NCBI GenBank assembly: GCA_027533395.1
Contig: JAPZUF010000011.1
Span: forward strand, 62,001-126,000
Reading direction: 5' to 3'
From: Cyclobacteriaceae bacterium
GTDB lineage: Bacteria; Bacteroidota; Bacteroidia; Cytophagales; Cyclobacteriaceae
Length of the DNA: 64,000 nt
This document shows positions 54,501 through 62,692 of the stretch, in pieces (the stretch's first letter is position 1; the number at the start of each line of letters is the position of its first letter). Position numbers and translations under genes: made by a program. Below the pieces are notes generated by a model that searched no databases, had not been told where the DNA came from, and saw only the letters and a program-made list of their open reading frames with translations.

Positions 54501-57500
54501 CACATCTGTATCAGTGGGGTTGGTAATTTTTAATGGAATGCTTACTTCATAAAAGTTCTGGTCGAAATCGGTTCCTAAGCGAATGAAAGCTTGTAGCTCA
54601 TCGTTGTTTGCGTTGCTATTGGCGTGTAAAAACATTTTTAATCTGCCATAGCTGAAGAAATCAACTTCCAAATTTTTATAAATAGCGCGTGCATCTCCAT
54701 CTTTTAATGCATCGGTACAAACTTGGATTGATTGCTCGTTTAATCTACGTTCAACCGCAGAAGTTACATCGCGATCGCGAATAACACCAGGTGGAACAAC
54801 ATATGGTGATTTATTGGCATCGCCTTGGGAGTTTTCTTCTACATTAACTACAGAAACAAAAAAATCTTCCAGTGCAGGCTCCGGTGTTTCGCTTAAACCA
54901 GATTCGCGCAAACTTCCTTCGTATCTGCGCCAACGGCTTCCTACCATTCTAAACTTTGCCATGCGCAGCACAACGGGTTCTTCGAAATCAGTTAAAATCA
55001 GTCGCGCATAACGAATAGATTTGAATCCATTGATTTCTCCAAATTTACTTTCAAATTGTCTAACCGGTATTCTAAATAAATACCAAGTTACTGACTCGTT
55101 GGGATCGCCAGACCCTGTTGCGCGTGTTGTAATTTTATCTACTATGTATTTTCTGCCGATATCTAATTGACCGGGGCGTAAGTCGATGCTATACTCGTAA
55201 TATTCTTCATTTGAACTAATGGTATTGTCTGCATTTAAATCTTCGTTATCAGGAATATTGGTATTCGATGGAGTTACTGCATCTGCACCTGTGATGATGG
55301 GTGAATTACCATCCATGCCATTAAAATTTTTATATCGCTCTAAAATCTTTGCATCACGGCTATCTAAATCACCTCCTAAAAAATATTTAAAGTCATCGGC
55401 CGAAGGGTCAGCTTGTGCATCGATAGGTACTGCACCATCATACAAAGCGGCCTCTAAATCAATAGCGCGAACCCCATCTAATCCAACATCTTGGTTGGCG
55501 CGTGAGGCAGGTTCGTTATCAAATGCATTAACCAGATATTGCTGCGTAGTTACATAACCCCAATTATTTTGAGCAGCAGTTGAAAGGTTTCCATCTGGCG
55601 GCAAACCTTGTTCGAAAGCATGACGACCATCGCGTTGCATATCTTCAGAAACACTTCCTAGATGCAACAACATTTTACCTCCTGTACGATTAGATTGGTT
55701 AAACGTTCCATCTACGATTCTTCCGTTTCCACTGGGTAAATCGAGGAAGGGATCTAACAACCAAAATTCAACATACTCAATATTGGCTTTATCAAAATCT
55801 ACTTCACTTCGCACTGCAGAAGTTATACCTCCCCAATTTTGTCGAGGGTTAAGCAAGCGACCATTTCCATCAACATTTCTTGAATAGTTATATATACCCC
55901 GTTCTGATGGATAATAAGCCAAATCAAAAATCTGCTCGAAGAATACAGCTTGTTGGGTTTGAAACCCAGGAAAAATTTCATTTGGGGCTACCGATCTTAT
56001 GTAATGATTTTGTAAATCACGGTCAGTTATATTATCTGGTTTAAAATTACCAACATCTCTGTAGAACTGGTTATCAATTTGATACCAGGCCAATTTTGCT
56101 CTTTTAAAACCTGCACGGTTATCGTCTGTCTCTCCGTTAGTCTCATCAAATTGTAAAGGAATAGAGGAATGTCTCCAGCCTAGTGGACTCATTAATGAAA
56201 AGGGGGTGGCTGAGTTTTCAAAATCATCGATATAGCTTGCTCCATCTCCATCCGTCTTATTAGAAGTGCCAGGTAAGAGTTGTGCAAATTCACCTGTAAA
56301 AGTAAAAGATGAAGGTTCTTTAGTTTGAATAATGGGTAAAGCATCTACCATTTTAGTTAGTAATCTGCTGTTTTTTCTAATGGATACATCCAAACCGTAT
56401 TGAACGTTGCGGGCGGGCTCTGTCCCGATTAAATTTCTGGTAATTAATTGTCTTTCATTATAGTATAATAACGTTCCACCTATATTCACATCATCATTTA
56501 ATCGATAGTCTAGCCGGGTACCTAAAAGTGTGCGGGTTTGAAAGGCAAAAGGATCACCTTGTTCATAATCCACCTTAATCGTTTTACCAGAATTTAAAAT
56601 AGCTGAATTGAGTATGGTTACTTTACCGAAAGTATAGTCGACCGTGAAATCCATACCTTCCATTAAAGCTATACCTCCTGCATATACACGTACTGAGCCT
56701 TGCGTTAAACCAAAACCCGGAATTAATATTTCTTGCGATGATCCTGCAGTGTAACGACCTACTAAAAAAAATTTATTTTTTGTTGTCACTAATTCTGCTG
56801 CTGCACGTGTATCGCGATACAAAGTGTCGAATACATATTTTGAAATCAAACTTTGCTCGGTGGCTTCACCCTTAAAGGCATCGCGTAAGCCTGTGTTAAA
56901 AGGTTCTAGAATAGGAAAAATAATTAAACCATCTCGTGTATTCACTGTTAAGCCTTCTACAAAATCGAAATTGCCATCGCGTTGTGGATCGTTTAGTGGG
57001 TTGAGTCGATCTAATCCTAAAATTTCAATTAATTGCCTATTGCGTACTGTTACTCCATCTTGTAGCTGAGGGTTATCAATACCAGTTCTGTCATCGCGAT
57101 AGATAATACGAAGTTGAAAGTTTTCTCGAGAGAGTTGAGATACATTTAATGCATAAATGTTTTTCATCATTAAATCCCAAGTCGGAATAATTCTTTTGGA
57201 ACCATCGCGAATAGCAATTTTTCTAGGGCGAAGCATTTTTAAATAAATTACCTCACTGTCTTTTAAACTAGCATAATCTTCTGACAACTCCCCAACTTTG
57301 AATGATTGTCCGTTAAACGTGTATTCGTAGGCCACAGCCAAGGCTTCGTCATTCTGTAATTTTCTTACTAATGAAATATAACCTAGCTGAGGGTTGAAGG
57401 TAAACTCAGTTGGCGCTAGTTTTCGCGCTCCGGTAATCACTTCAAAATCTAATCCATTTACCATTTGGTTGGCACCGTAGAGTTGATCTTCTAAGTATTG

Positions 57501-58724
57501 ACTGATGGAATTAGGATCACGAGGCGGAGAATTGAGTAAGAGATTATTTAGGTTGTTGGCATTGTTAGAATTTGATGCGTTGGGAATTCGATTACCAACT
57601 GCAGCGTTGTAAACTCTTCTTCCTTCACCTAAATCCATCAAGGCAACTGCATTGCGTAAGGTTTGGGTGTCGTTATTTCTATTGATGACATATACTTCTA
57701 CTCGAGTAACGTTTACACCTGAAATAACATTAGGTGGGTTGGCTAACCAACGCGCATAATTTTCGCGGAAGAAATGACCTAAAAAGAAATGTCTGTTTTC
57801 GTCATAGGCAGAACCGATCAGCTCGAATGGTCGACCTTGCCCGCTATTGCCACCTGGTATTTCAATTGATGAAACTTTTCCTCTTTGGGTTGATGCAACA
57901 GTTGTTGCTGTTAATTTTCCGAATTGCATTTGCGCTTTGATACCAAATAAGTTTTGCGCGCCTTGAATAAGGGTGTTGTTTAATGGCAAACTGACATTAC
58001 CTAGTTCTAATTTCTTTAAGATGTCTTCTTTGTATCCGGTGTATTCTACTTTAAAATTATTTTGAAAATCGAAAGAGTTGTTGTTATCAAAGTTGGCTGT
58101 TACGGCTAATTTTTCGCCCACTTTTCCGGTAACATTCATGCTGATTTGATTGTCGAAAATAAAACCACCATTTCGCTGCTGGCGAATAGGAATTGCCGGA
58201 TTATTAATTTTCTGAAATTCTCCACCAAAGTCGAGTGTTACAAATCCACGTGGCACCAACTCAACATAGCTGCTACCAAACAAACGGTCGAGTACAGGAC
58301 TTACATATAATCTTGGTGTGAAACCTTTTCCTGACACAGCACTTTCTCCACTTGCTGCTTTGGTTTGTGTTTTCCAATAATTTTTGAGTTGTTGTTGCTC
58401 TTGATAACGCTTGAACTCTTGAAAACTCATGGTAGAAACTGGTCGGAAATTTACTTCACCTATTTTTTCATAAATGGTGTAGTTCATACCTGTGTCGATA
58501 CTTACATCTAACTTTTTTAAAGCCGGGTCTTTTAAAAATAAAGGAGATTCTAGCGGAGTAGAAGAGAAAGGATCTCCATATCGATCTGAATATCGAAATA
58601 CAGGTTGTCTTCGTGCACGGGTGGTATCGGGCTTAGCGCGTTGGGCAAGAGATAATTGTGCTGCTCCCAAAAAAATTGGAAGAAAGTAAAACCAGGTTGG
58701 AATAGGATTTACAATACGCGACAA
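51564..58724 (-). CDS. sprA: Type IX secretion / gliding motility outer-membrane protein SprA
   Basis: SprA is the giant outer-membrane barrel through which type IX secretion substrates leave the cell, needed for gliding in many Bacteroidota. The 2386-residue length matches the family (about 2400). A signal peptide (WFYFLPIFLGAAQLSLAQ) starts the chain, followed by SprA-type repeated regions, for example GFVTLDFGGEFQKINNPAIP near residue 160 and LRLTDFDRTAGYAFNTTLTA further on, and ending in a barrel strand FGAQLRYNLTQ. It lies 5 bases after ruvA, an order common in Cytophagales, so both are co-transcribed. Other T9SS genes are not in the window. Confidence 0.97.
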   Translation of the reverse strand: MSRIVNPIPTWFYFLPIFLGAAQLSLAQRAKPDTTRARRQPVFRYSDRYGDPFSSTPLESPLFLKDPALKKLDVSIDTGMNYTIYEKIGEVNFRPVSTMSFQEFKRYQEQQQLKNYWKTQTKAASGESAVSGKGFTPRLYVSPVLDRLFGSSYVELVPRGFVTLDFGGEFQKINNPAIPIRQQRNGGFIFDNQISMNVTGKVGEKLAVTANFDNNNSFDFQNNFKVEYTGYKEDILKKLELGNVSLPLNNTLIQGAQNLFGIKAQMQFGKLTATTVASTQRGKVSSIEIPGGNSGQGRPFELIGSAYDENRHFFLGHFFRENYARWLANPPNVISGVNVTRVEVYVINRNNDTQTLRNAVALMDLGEGRRVYNAAVGNRIPNASNSNNANNLNNLLLNSPPRDPNSISQYLEDQLYGANQMVNGLDFEVITGARKLAPTEFTFNPQLGYISLVRKLQNDEALAVAYEYTFNGQSFKVGELSEDYASLKDSEVIYLKMLRPRKIAIRDGSKRIIPTWDLMMKNIYALNVSQLSRENFQLRIIYRDDRTGIDNPQLQDGVTVRNRQLIEILGLDRLNPLNDPQRDGNFDFVEGLTVNTRDGLIIFPILEPFNTGLRDAFKGEATEQSLISKYVFDTLYRDTRAAAELVTTKNKFFLVGRYTAGSSQEILIPGFGLTQGSVRVYAGGIALMEGMDFTVDYTFGKVTILNSAILNSGKTIKVDYEQGDPFAFQTRTLLGTRLDYRLNDDVNIGGTLLYYNERQLITRNLIGTEPARNVQYGLDVSIRKNSRLLTKMVDALPIIQTKEPSSFTFTGEFAQLLPGTSNKTDGDGASYIDDFENSATPFSLMSPLGWRHSSIPLQFDETNGETDDNRAGFKRAKLAWYQIDNQFYRDVGNFKPDNITDRDLQNHYIRSVAPNEIFPGFQTQQAVFFEQIFDLAYYPSERGIYNYSRNVDGNGRLLNPRQNWGGITSAVRSEVDFDKANIEYVEFWLLDPFLDLPSGNGRIVDGTFNQSNRTGGKMLLHLGSVSEDMQRDGRHAFEQGLPPDGNLSTAAQNNWGYVTTQQYLVNAFDNEPASRANQDVGLDGVRAIDLEAALYDGAVPIDAQADPSADDFKYFLGGDLDSRDAKILERYKNFNGMDGNSPIITGADAVTPSNTNIPDNEDLNADNTISSNEEYYEYSIDLRPGQLDIGRKYIVDKITTRATGSGDPNESVTWYLFRIPVRQFESKFGEINGFKSIRYARLILTDFEEPVVLRMAKFRMVGSRWRRYEGSLRESGLSETPEPALEDFFVSVVNVEENSQGDANKSPYVVPPGVIRDRDVTSAVERRLNEQSIQVCTDALKDGDARAIYKNLEVDFFSYGRLKMFLHANSNANNDELQAFIRLGTDFDQNFYEVSIPLKITNPTDTDVRAIWPEENEIDISLNDLFDLKIDRDREGFSLNQPYPQIGPRQIGKHLIRVVGRPDLTEVRTIMIGIRNPKSNDQRPYQICLWANELRLTDFDRTAGYAFNTTLTAKLADFATVNGAMSYNSFGFGSINSKINERARESRMFYDISANINADKLIPGNHGIKVPMLISYQTTTIRPQYDPFNPDVRLEASLEARPENEREAYLNLIQDREVKRGINFTNVRKTKVKKDAQSRIYDIENFSFTYAYSDARRTSFTIKESEQRLFKTGVAYTFQPKGTGIEPFKNAKGLKSPYTKFIKDFNLSLLPSNISVRGDLDRSFSKIIYRNDGFESAPNYLKFFTFNRSYNVRWNLTKSLTLEYTARANAVIDEPDSDPEGGYSNVLGRTITASEYRDSVNRNLRNFGRMKNYDQSVTVNYTLPFDKFPATNWVGADYRFTANYGWKAGPVNIPDSKVRPGQTDIADSLDFRNTIMNSRERSITGKVDLVKLYNKVSFLKKINTPPPPKPKNAPKGKPDPADTLPKPSKLLVNLAKILMSVRSANGTLTINDGTILPGFTETPYLFGNSKRTAAPGWGFIFGDQDANIRKRAAENGWLTKSEYLTIPFSQTQTISLTARANVEPNPDIKIQLDIRRESQASYEEIYRYDDALQGYQSLNPSRRGNYRISTVMINTAFNGSNSSVRSEVFEEFERNLVVMRRRFATITNSEYDTTSQDVVIPAFIAAYTGRSAESVSLSPFPRTPLPNWRIDYTGLNKLKGFKDLFQSFTISHGYQATYSVLGYSNSLQYTDAGTVGLQVPIGDYNRRIFSSIVNDRGEIVPIYVISQVTMSEQFSPLIGVNFRTRSKISTRIEYKTKRDLALNVSNAQITEASSKDVTVELGYTKSNMRLPFRSQGRLVVLKNDVTFRMNVTVSDTRTIQRKVEELNVVTNGNINFQLRPNISYEVNKKLLIQMYFERIVNDPQVSLGFRRATSRFGAQLRYNLTQ

Positions 58725-58729
58725 AGCTG

Positions 58730-59320
58730 TTAAGCGTTTTTCAATGCTTGTTTTACCAAATCTTCTAAAGTAAGGTTATTTCCTGATTTTTTCAGGATGG
58801 CATCTACACTTTTCTCTGCCGAGGGTTTGGGTATGCCAAGGGTAACCAAGGCAGATAACGCCTGTTGCTTAATGCTATTGTGTATGCCCGAAGAAGAAAG
58901 AATATTTTCTTCCGGAACTTCTTTTTTCAGTTTGTCTTTTAACTCTACAATTAATCGTTGGGCCGTTTTGCCACCAATGCCTTTTACTTTTTGGAGTGTG
59001 GCGATTTCTTCACGAACGATGGCTGCTTTCAATTCTTCTACATCCATGTAAGAAAGCATTACAATAGCAGTACTGGGACCAACACCATTTACCGAAATCA
59101 AATTCAGGAACATTCGCTTTTCGGCTTCTGTGCTAAAGCCAAACAAAACATGGGCATCTTCGCGAATGGCTAAGTGTGTATATAAAAATATACTCTCTTG
59201 ATTTTTAATGGCTCCGAATGTTTGAAGCGAAATGTTAACAGCGTAACCCACCCCATTAACATCAATGATAACTTGCGATGGTTCTTGGTGGGCCAGTTTT
59301 CCTTTGAGAAATGAAATCAT
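58730..59320 (-). CDS. ruvA: Holliday junction branch migration protein RuvA
   Basis: RuvA binds Holliday junctions and recruits the RuvB motor. The 196-residue length is normal. The N-terminal OB domain (MISFLKGKLAHQEPSQVIID, GVGYAVNIS), two helix-hairpin-helix motifs (LISVNGVGPSTAIVML and LQKVKGIGGKTAQRLIVELK) and the C-terminal RuvB-contact domain are all present. sprA follows at once; ruvB and ruvC are not in the window. Confidence 0.98.
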   Translation of the reverse strand: MISFLKGKLAHQEPSQVIIDVNGVGYAVNISLQTFGAIKNQESIFLYTHLAIREDAHVLFGFSTEAEKRMFLNLISVNGVGPSTAIVMLSYMDVEELKAAIVREEIATLQKVKGIGGKTAQRLIVELKDKLKKEVPEENILSSSGIHNSIKQQALSALVTLGIPKPSAEKSVDAILKKSGNNLTLEDLVKQALKNA

Positions 59321-59349
59321 AATAAACCGTAAAGATGCCTAATTCGCAG

Positions 59350-59380
59350 TAAAAAGAAAAGGTCTGCCGAAGCAGACCTT
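59350..59380 (-). terminator. Terminator with a UUCG tetraloop
   Basis: AAGGTCTGC (59359-59367) and GCAGACCTT (59372-59380) form a 9-bp stem. Read leftward the loop is TTCG closed by a C-G pair, the extra-stable tetraloop, followed by a T-rich tail. It ends the transcript of the small basic protein gene before ruvA. Confidence 0.85.
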
Positions 59381-59404
59381 ACCCATTGAAAGCAGATGAG
59401 CAAA

Positions 59405-59512
59405 TTAATCTCTGCTATTAGCTTTCTTTGCTTTTTTCTCAGCACGCTTTTCCTTTAATGTTTTTGCAGCGGGCTTTTTGTCTTCTTTACGTTTATCTTG
59501 TCCTTTTGCCAT
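59405..59512 (-). CDS. Small basic protein, 35 residues
   Basis: The frame from ATG 59512 to TAA 59405-59407 encodes a 35-residue highly charged protein beginning MAKGQDKRKEDKKPAAKTLK and ending KKANSRD. About half of the residues are Lys or Arg. Its own terminator follows directly, which supports a real transcript. I have an impression that similar short Lys-rich proteins occur in other Bacteroidota genomes, but I cannot confirm it. It could bind nucleic acid; function is unknown. It follows the sod gene by 28 bases. Confidence 0.6.
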   Translation of the reverse strand: MAKGQDKRKEDKKPAAKTLKEKRAEKKAKKANSRD

Positions 59513-59540
59513 AAGATGTGATTTTAATATTCTAAAATTA

Positions 59541-60272
59541 TTAAACTAATTGCTTACTAACAAAATCCCAGTTTACCACACTCCACCAGTTGGCCACATA
59601 CTCTGCTCTTTTGTTTTGGTATTTCAAGTAATAGGCGTGTTCCCAAACATCCAATGCCAAAAGAGGCGTTCCTTTAAAATCGCTAACGCTCATCAAAGGG
59701 TTGTCCTGATTGGGGGTTGAACCTATAAGCAAAGCGTTATTTCCTTTTACCAGCCAAGCCCAACCTGACCCGAAGCGACTTATAGCTGCAGTTGAGAATT
59801 GGTCTTTGAAATTCTGAAACGAACCAAAAGCCTGATTAATGGCTTCCGCTAATTTTCCGTCAGGTAGGTTGTTTTCTTTTGGTTCGCGCATACATTGCCA
59901 AAAGAAATTATGGTTGTAAACACCTCCACCGTTATTTCTTGCTTTAACAGAATAGCTGGCAATGTTTTTAAAAAAACTAAGTTCTGATACTTCGTTTATT
60001 TTTTCGGCAACAATGGCCTCATTCACATTTTTTAGATAGGCTGCGTGGTGTTTGCTGTAATGAATTTCCATAGTAGCCACATCTATAATAGGCTCTAAGG
60101 AATTGTATTCATAGGGTAACGGAATTTGCCTAAACTGAAAAGGTGTATTTTGTTGAGCAACTAAAGGCTGAGCACAAGATAATGCAGAGTTAGCTAATAC
60201 AGGCACGCCAACTAAAGTAAGTGCAGTTGCTGCAGCTCCTTTTTTTATAAATTCTCTTCTGGTGGTTTTCAT
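59541..60272 (-). CDS. Exported superoxide dismutase, Mn-type signature
   Basis: The 243-residue enzyme converts superoxide to hydrogen peroxide and oxygen. It has a twin-arginine signal (TRREFIKKGAAATALTL) of about 30 residues, so it is folded before export. Metal ligands are His71 (EIHYSKHHAAY), His121 (YNHNFFW), Asp208 and His212 (DVWEHAYY). The GGG before the second His and the TPNQDNPL stretch are typical of Mn rather than Fe enzymes. A Cys at 33 precedes the mature domain but is not a standard lipobox. The start is 73 bp from the divergent oxygenase gene. Confidence 0.93.
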   Translation of the reverse strand: MKTTRREFIKKGAAATALTLVGVPVLANSALSCAQPLVAQQNTPFQFRQIPLPYEYNSLEPIIDVATMEIHYSKHHAAYLKNVNEAIVAEKINEVSELSFFKNIASYSVKARNNGGGVYNHNFFWQCMREPKENNLPDGKLAEAINQAFGSFQNFKDQFSTAAISRFGSGWAWLVKGNNALLIGSTPNQDNPLMSVSDFKGTPLLALDVWEHAYYLKYQNKRAEYVANWWSVVNWDFVSKQLV

Positions 60273-60345
60273 ATAAATGGCTATCTATCACACAAAGTAA
60301 ATGTAACAAAAATTAGGTAGCTTGCACTTGGTAAAAATGTTATTT

Positions 60346-61320
60346 ATGGAACCTAAACTTTATGATGAAATCCCATCTCTTGATTTAGCAGATTTTATAA
60401 GCGGAGATGAAAATAAAAAACAAAAATTTGTTGCCGAACTTGGCGCAGCTTACAATAACATAGGCTTTGTTGCGATAAAAAATCATTTTTTAACAGATGA
60501 TTTATCAACTCAATTATATGATCAAATCAAAAAGTTTTTTGCTTTACCCGATGCTACCAAACAGCAATATGAAATACCAGGCTTGGCCGGACAACGTGGC
60601 TACATAGGAAAGGGAAAAGAACATGCTAAAGGAAGAAACACAGGCGACTTAAAAGAATTTTATCACATAGGGCAATTAGTAGAAGATGATGATCCCATTA
60701 AAAAAGAGTATCCTGATAATGTTTGGCCAGCAGAACTTCCGGCTTTTAAAGAAGTAGGTTTAGAAGTTTACAAAAGGCTAGAAAAAACAGGTGTGTACAT
60801 GCTACGCGCCATTGCTTTATACCTTGGCTTGCCCGAAAATTATTTCGATGCGAAAGTAAAGCATGGTAATTCTATTTTGCGCCCCATTCATTATTACCCA
60901 ATAGAAAATCCGGATGCTGTGCCTGCTGATGCTGTTCGTGCAGCCGAACATGGCGACATCAATTTGATTACATTATTAATGGGTGCAAGTGCAGATGGTT
61001 TACAAGTATTGAGGCGCGATGGCAAATGGATTCCTATCACGGCCTTGCCAGAACAATTAGTAGTGAACGTTGGCGATATGTTAGAACGATTGACCAACAG
61101 AAAATTAAAATCAACCATCCATCGTGTGGTTAATCCGCCACGCGCAGAAATGAATAAGCCACGTTATTCCATCCCATTCTTTATGCATCCGCGAAGCGAA
61201 ATGAGTTTAGCTGCTTTACCATCTTGTGTAGATGCTGAAAATCCGAAACTGTGGGACGACATAACAGCCGGGGCTTTTCTGGATCAGCGTTTGACAGAAA
61301 TTGGCTTAAAGAAAAAGTAA
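60346..61320 (+). CDS. 2-oxoglutarate-Fe(II) oxygenase, isopenicillin-N-synthase-like
   Basis: The 324-residue enzyme starts at ATG 60346, giving MEPKLYDEIPSLDLADF as the usual N-terminus; earlier starts at 60337 and 60322 (TTG) are less likely. The N-terminal DIOX_N domain has NNIGFVAIKNH. The iron site is His202-Asp204 (AEHGDINLITLL) and His259 (STIHRVV), with Arg273-x-Ser275 (PRYSIPFF) for 2-oxoglutarate. It would hydroxylate or desaturate a small molecule; the substrate is not known. The chromate transporter gene follows 3 bases later. Confidence 0.92.
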   Translation: MEPKLYDEIPSLDLADFISGDENKKQKFVAELGAAYNNIGFVAIKNHFLTDDLSTQLYDQIKKFFALPDATKQQYEIPGLAGQRGYIGKGKEHAKGRNTGDLKEFYHIGQLVEDDDPIKKEYPDNVWPAELPAFKEVGLEVYKRLEKTGVYMLRAIALYLGLPENYFDAKVKHGNSILRPIHYYPIENPDAVPADAVRAAEHGDINLITLLMGASADGLQVLRRDGKWIPITALPEQLVVNVGDMLERLTNRKLKSTIHRVVNPPRAEMNKPRYSIPFFMHPRSEMSLAALPSCVDAENPKLWDDITAGAFLDQRLTEIGLKKK

Positions 61321-61323
61321 GCA

Positions 61324-62505
61324 GTGGTTAAGCAAGTACGGTATTTCATTTTTCTGAAAGACGTATTGATGCTTTCATTAACCACCTTTGGTGGACCGCA
61401 AGCGCATTTGGGTTATTTCCATAAAACGTTAGTTGATAAAAGAAAATACCTGACAGATGCTGAGTTAATGGAACTTAATTCACTTTGTCAGATTTTACCC
61501 GGTCCTAGCTCTACACAAACATTAACTGCCGTTGGCTTTAAAGTTGGCGGGCCAAACCTGGCGTATCTTACTTTGTTAGTTTGGATTTTGCCTTCGGTTT
61601 TGTTTATGACTGCACTTGCTGTTCTTTTAAATTTTTACCAAGACAAACATTTCACCTTAAACTTTACGCGCTTTATTCAACCTATGGCAGTAGGGTTTGT
61701 GAGTTATGCAGCCTATACCATAACGTTAAAAACAGTTTATACTAAAAGCGGAGTTGCGCTTATGCTCAGTGCTGCTTTAGCTTCCTACTATTTTCAAACT
61801 CCATTTGTTTTCCCAATTGTATTGATTATTGCCGGAGCGCTAACTGCATTGAAATACCGCAAACAACCCAAGATTGAAAAAGAACCTATCCGAATAAATT
61901 GGTCTAACTTTTTTTTATGGGCTGGTGTGCTCATTATAGCAGCTATTGTGGGTAAAATTACAGGTTGGTTGCCAGTGCGTTTGTTCGAAAATTTTTATCG
62001 AAACGGAAGCTTGATTTTTGGAGGTGGACAAGTACTAATTCCTTATTTACATACAGAGTTTGTGCAGTATGCGCCTAAACAATATTTAACAACAGAAGAA
62101 TTTCTTTCAGGCTATGCAATTGCACAATCTATTCCCGGGCCGGTGTTTGCGTTTGCTTCTTATGTGGGTGGCCTGGCTATGCGTGAGTATGGATTGGGCG
62201 GACAAATTATTGGTGGATTGATGTCGTCTTTTGGAATTTTTCTTCCCGGTACCTTTCTGATATTTTTTGTAATTCGTTTTTGGGATGCGATGAAACGCTA
62301 TCGCGGTATTCGTGCTTCGTTAGAGGGTATTACAGCAGCGAGTGCGGGATTAGTTGCAGCCGCTGCAGTACTTTTATTTCAACCTTTGGATAATACTTTT
62401 TTAAATTTCGGATTAACTATAGGCACTTTTTGTTTGCTTGCCTTCACTAAAATTCCTCCTCCTCTTATAATCGTTTTGGGGTTGATACTTGGATTTATAT
62501 TCTAA
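61324..62505 (+). CDS. chrA: Chromate transporter (ChrA, two-domain form)
   Basis: This 393-residue membrane protein has the two homologous CHR domains (about 10-180 and 200-390). The first shows LSLTTFGGPQAHLGYFH and LCQILPGPSSTQT, the second NGSLIFGGGQVLIPYL and AIAQSIPGPVFAFASYVGG, both with the family P-G-P motifs. It may export chromate or another oxyanion; in many bacteria without chromate stress its cargo is unclear. The start is a GTG at 61324. It follows the oxygenase gene by 3 bases, so the two are co-transcribed. Its stop lies at the edge of an imperfect inverted repeat. Confidence 0.95.
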   Translation: MVKQVRYFIFLKDVLMLSLTTFGGPQAHLGYFHKTLVDKRKYLTDAELMELNSLCQILPGPSSTQTLTAVGFKVGGPNLAYLTLLVWILPSVLFMTALAVLLNFYQDKHFTLNFTRFIQPMAVGFVSYAAYTITLKTVYTKSGVALMLSAALASYYFQTPFVFPIVLIIAGALTALKYRKQPKIEKEPIRINWSNFFLWAGVLIIAAIVGKITGWLPVRLFENFYRNGSLIFGGGQVLIPYLHTEFVQYAPKQYLTTEEFLSGYAIAQSIPGPVFAFASYVGGLAMREYGLGGQIIGGLMSSFGIFLPGTFLIFFVIRFWDAMKRYRGIRASLEGITAASAGLVAAAAVLLFQPLDNTFLNFGLTIGTFCLLAFTKIPPPLIIVLGLILGFIF

Positions 62506-62660
62506 TTCGTTTTTTCGTTGTTAGTTGATAGTTGTTCGAAAAAAAGTTTTTCCTTAAACATTAGATTTTTCGTTTTTTATATGGTTGTTGGAATTAAGTT
62601 TTTTTAAGAATGTTTACAGCTGGTAACGAATAACTAACAACGAAATCCGAAAAACGATTA
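62503..62660. repeat. Imperfect inverted-repeat element after chrA
   Basis: A perfect 14-bp inverted repeat (TTTCGTTGTTAGTT at 62513-62526 and its complement at 62632-62645) encloses 105 bp. The similarity extends outward to TAATTCGTTTTT on the left and the complement of TAATCGTTTTTCG on the right, where the right arm has a short insertion. The interior holds further CGTT and TAGTT words. No coding frame is seen. It may be a MITE-like or REP-like unit, or a large 3' hairpin. Confidence 0.5.
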
Positions 62661-62692
62661 ACTATTTTAATTTAATATCTATCTCCAAGAAG

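Noticed and set aside
51564-58724. Minus-strand SprA frame shadowed by several plus-strand frames of 65-112 residues
   Set aside because: They lie wholly inside sprA with no start context or domain of their own.
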